Origin: an uncultured Treponema sp.
GTDB taxonomy: Bacteria; Spirochaetota; Spirochaetia; Treponematales; Treponemataceae
NCBI GenBank assembly: GCA_937892225.1
Contig: CALAUH010000237.1
Span: 1 to 7,293 of the forward strand
Direction: 5' to 3'
Length of the DNA: 7,293 nucleotides
A program made the position numbers and the translations under genes. This document shows, piece by piece, positions 5,526 to 7,293 of the stretch (position 1 is its first letter; each line of letters opens with the position of its first letter). Under the pieces are notes generated by a model. It had not been told where the DNA came from and searched no databases. It saw only the letters and a list, made by a program, of their open reading frames with translations.

Positions 5526-6347
5526 TTATTTTTTCATCCTTATTTTTTCTCTATCAATTACTTGTTCCAAAGCACCAAACAATTCTGAATATTTCATAGA
5601 TTCAACATTTATTTTTGTAATAACAGCATACAAACTCAATGGAATTTTTTTGTCTTCAAAGTCAAAAGTCTGGCCATTCATACCAATTACTTTTTCCCGA
5701 ATTGCTTCTGCGTATTTAATGTCTTCGCTACAGGTGATTAAAACAAACTCGTCGTTGCCAATTCTAAAAACTACATCATCATTACCACTACAATCCATAA
5801 GGCGTTTCATTGTTTCGCAAAGTGCAATGTCGCCAGCCTTGTGGGAAATTTCGTTTATAGGAATAAGATGATTTATGTCTGCACATACGCAATAACAATT
5901 TGTACGTTCCTTAATAAAATCATACATTTGTGAAATATCAACAGCTCTTCTCATATATTGTTCTCCTTTTAATTGATAAAAGCCTGTAATCATTGGGAAA
6001 AGTTCAGGAATCTGGCCATTTTGTACATACTTTTCCTTAAACTTTGACGGATTACAGTTCCACACAGAATTAAAACTGCGGGTAAACGCTTCATGACTGG
6101 AATAACCGTACTGAACAGCTATATCAATCAAACGCATTTGGGGTTGCTGGACTATCATTTGGGCAGCTTTCATCATTCTTCGGCGCAAAATATAATCTTG
6201 AATTGAAAAATGAGACATTCTGAAAGTTTTTTCCAAGCCTGATTTTGATGTAAAACATGCCTTCGCAATACTTTCAGTTTGCAAATCACAATCAAGATGC
6301 GCTTCGATATAAGAAATTGACCTGAATAATAAATCCAAATTTGCCAT
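5526..6347 (-). CDS. AraC-type HTH protein fused to a degenerate GGDEF-like domain (273 aa)
   Basis: Probable transcription regulator. Residues 5-108 form an AraC/XylS DNA-binding domain: the first helix-turn-helix is about 22-47 (TESIAKACFTSKSGLEKTFR). The second is about 73-104 (LIDIAVQYGYSSHEAFTRSF), followed by the typical NPSKFK. After a linker (110-145) comes a GGDEF-like domain (about 150-270) with CADINHLIPINE in place of D-x-D-x-F-K-x-x-N-D, then SHKAGD, and RIGNDEF in place of RYGGDEF. The second Gly of the signature is Asn198, and no RxxD inhibitory site is present upstream, so it more likely binds a nucleotide or senses a ligand than makes cyclic-di-GMP. ATG 6347 is chosen; GTG 6365 is also in frame, and neither has a clear ribosome binding site. 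The upstream stretch 6348-6417 shows only weak promoter-like AT sequence. Confidence 0.85.
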   Translation of the reverse strand: MANLDLLFRSISYIEAHLDCDLQTESIAKACFTSKSGLEKTFRMSHFSIQDYILRRRMMKAAQMIVQQPQMRLIDIAVQYGYSSHEAFTRSFNSVWNCNPSKFKEKYVQNGQIPELFPMITGFYQLKGEQYMRRAVDISQMYDFIKERTNCYCVCADINHLIPINEISHKAGDIALCETMKRLMDCSGNDDVVFRIGNDEFVLITCSEDIKYAEAIREKVIGMNGQTFDFEDKKIPLSLYAVITKINVESMKYSELFGALEQVIDREKIRMKK

Positions 6348-6417
6348 GACAATATGAGAATACACTATTATTTTACAGCAAATTTGATTTTTTGAGTAAA
6401 TTTAATTAGAAATTTTA

Positions 6418-6927
6418 TTAAGGCTGTCCCCGTTTGTTCGATAAAACTACCACGCTTTCATGCACTGCTGCAAAAATTGCCACAACGCACACAGGAATTG
6501 CCGCATATTTTACATCTGCAAAGGCAAATACATATGGGAAAAGAAAAATTAAAAAACCGGTAATTTTATTCGGGATTGTGTGAGGCAGCACAAGTTTTTT
6601 CCGCGTTATAAAACCGAATAGAACGTTCGCAAATTTGATTAAAATAATAACTGCCAGGCAAATCAAAAGCCAGCGCGGAATTGTGATGGCGGTGAAAATT
6701 TTCACAAGGCTTGTCGCGAAAAAAACTATGTCTGCAAGGCTGTCAATTATGGCGCCGGATGGTGTGCACGCGTTTAGTTTTCTGGCAAGGAATCCGTCCA
6801 GGGCATCGGTGGCGCCGGCCAATGTATAAAGAATAAAAAATGAAATTGAAAAAGCTGGAGTAAAAATCAAACCAAGTGAAAGAAGGATTCTTAAAATTGA
6901 AAGCATGTTTGGTATTTTTTTATTCAT
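6418..6927 (-). CDS. CDP-alcohol phosphatidyltransferase family membrane enzyme (169 aa)
   Basis: Integral membrane enzyme of phospholipid synthesis that transfers a phosphatidyl or related phospho-alcohol group from a CDP-linked donor to an alcohol, releasing CMP. The complete family signature D-x2-D-G-x2-A-R-x8-G-x3-D-x3-D is present: Asp41, Asp44, Gly45, Ala48, Arg49, Gly58, Asp62 and Asp66. The four aspartates bind metal and act in catalysis. Hydrophobic segments at about 9-38, 66-82, 85-106, 122-136 and 140-162 fit a small multi-helix protein. The acceptor (glycerol phosphate, inositol, serine or other) cannot be told from the motif, and at 169 residues it is slightly shorter than typical PgsA, so no gene symbol is given. 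The frame is open to a TTG at 6945, but ATG 6927 gives the usual N-terminus (NKKIPNMLSILRILLS). No ribosome binding site is visible. Confidence 0.88.
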   Translation of the reverse strand: MNKKIPNMLSILRILLSLGLIFTPAFSISFFILYTLAGATDALDGFLARKLNACTPSGAIIDSLADIVFFATSLVKIFTAITIPRWLLICLAVIILIKFANVLFGFITRKKLVLPHTIPNKITGFLIFLFPYVFAFADVKYAAIPVCVVAIFAAVHESVVVLSNKRGQP

Positions 6928-6933
6928 ATAATT

Positions 6934-6939
6934 ATTATA
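6934..6939 (-). promoter_or_regulatory. -10 box directly before the CDP-alcohol transferase start
   Basis: On the minus strand a perfect TATAAT (6939-6934) is followed by six bases and then ATG 6927, placing the predicted transcription start on or next to the A of the start codon. There is no good -35 (best 3 of 6), but a TG lies just upstream (TTGGTATATAAT). Together with the missing ribosome binding site this suggests a leaderless or nearly leaderless transcript. Confidence 0.4.
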
Positions 6940-6971
6940 TACCAAAACAATGCTTTCGAAAAATCAACTGA

Positions 6972-7293
6972 TTATTTCCCTTTTACCGCCAAAAGTTCAA
7001 TATATCCGCGTTCGCCACGAGGTTCCAGCTGAATTCTAGGATTTTCCACATCCCATTTGAACCCAACAACAGAAGGATCATACTTTTTTTCAGCTTCCCA
7101 CATTGCGCGAATTGCATCTTCATAATCTTCTTCATTAAATGGTTCACCCTGGAACATAAGGTAATCGCATTCTGGCAGTTCAATTGCGTCAAATCCGTCC
7201 GGAACAACTCCATCATAATCAACAGGCACTTCAACACCCTGAACATATTCCCTTTTACCAGCACGAAGTTTTTCCGGCAGCCATAAACAAACT
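6972..7293 (-). CDS. C-terminal part of an AraC-family regulator with effector-binding domain (partial)
   Basis: The frame is open from the right edge of the window to TAA 6974-6972, giving the last 106 residues of a longer protein. It begins VCLWLPEKLRAGKREYVQGV and continues through PVDYDGVVPDGFDAIELP, YLMFQGEPF, DAIRAMWEAEKKYDPSVVG and PRIQLEPRGERGYIELL. This is the C-terminal part of a GyrI/AraC_E_bind-like effector-binding domain. In the Clostridia-type AraC regulators I recall, such a domain follows an N-terminal AraC helix-turn-helix, which would lie beyond 7293. The GTG at 7229 encodes an internal valine, not a start, because the homologous pattern continues upstream of it without a break. 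The assignment to an AraC regulator rather than a stand-alone GyrI-like protein is an inference from family memory. Confidence 0.7.
   Translation of the reverse strand, partial: VCLWLPEKLRAGKREYVQGVEVPVDYDGVVPDGFDAIELPECDYLMFQGEPFNEEDYEDAIRAMWEAEKKYDPSVVGFKWDVENPRIQLEPRGERGYIELLAVKGK

Noticed and set aside
6983..7264. 93-codon alternative minus-strand frame at the right edge
   Set aside because: It overlaps the frame that reads as an effector-binding domain and that continues open to the window edge; the alternative frame shows no motif.

Overview
This is an AT-rich bacterial chromosomal stretch with dense, short, mostly soluble genes, sigma70-type promoters and AGGAG-type ribosome binding sites. 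The base composition, the wealth of small acetyltransferase and AraC-type genes and one GC-rich interspersed-looking element fit a low-GC anaerobe. My best guess is a gut or rumen Treponema-like spirochaete, with a Clostridia-type Firmicute as the alternative. This is an impression from style, not a proven assignment. No rRNA, tRNA, transposase, integrase, CRISPR array or phage gene is visible.

Left half (plus strand, 1-3863): a stand-alone GNAT acetyltransferase (about 34-801) is followed by a decayed remnant of a HAD phosphatase (845-1001). Next come a clear promoter and a 107-bp GC-rich element that forms most of the 5' leader of an intact HAD-type hydrolase gene (1186-1863). A second promoter then drives a tight three-gene run of GNAT-fold proteins (1923-2480, 2489-3277, 3282-3863) with gaps of only 8 and 4 bp. 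The window therefore carries four different GNAT proteins within 3.9 kb, which looks like a cluster of small-molecule or protein acylation enzymes with unknown substrates.

Right half (minus strand, 3904-7293): the best-defined unit is a TetR-type repressor (4772-5404) followed 16 bp later by a CPBP/CAAX-type intramembrane protease homologue (3904-4755). Their promoter has consensus -35 and -10 hexamers 17 bp apart. One copy of a 19-bp palindrome fills the spacer and a second, perfect copy covers the predicted start of transcription, so this is almost certainly a self-repressed operon. Upstream lies an AraC-type DNA-binding protein fused to a degenerate GGDEF-like domain (5526-6347). Beyond it are a small CDP-alcohol phosphatidyltransferase whose -10 box abuts its start codon (6418-6927), and the C-terminal part of a second AraC-type regulator with an effector-binding domain that runs off the right edge (6972-7293).

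The two halves converge at 3864-3903, where I see no convincing GC-rich terminator. The most distinctive signals are the double-operator TetR promoter, the AraC/GGDEF-like fusion, the GC-rich leader element and the GNAT cluster. I do not see a complete new multi-gene system that I could defend from sequence alone.
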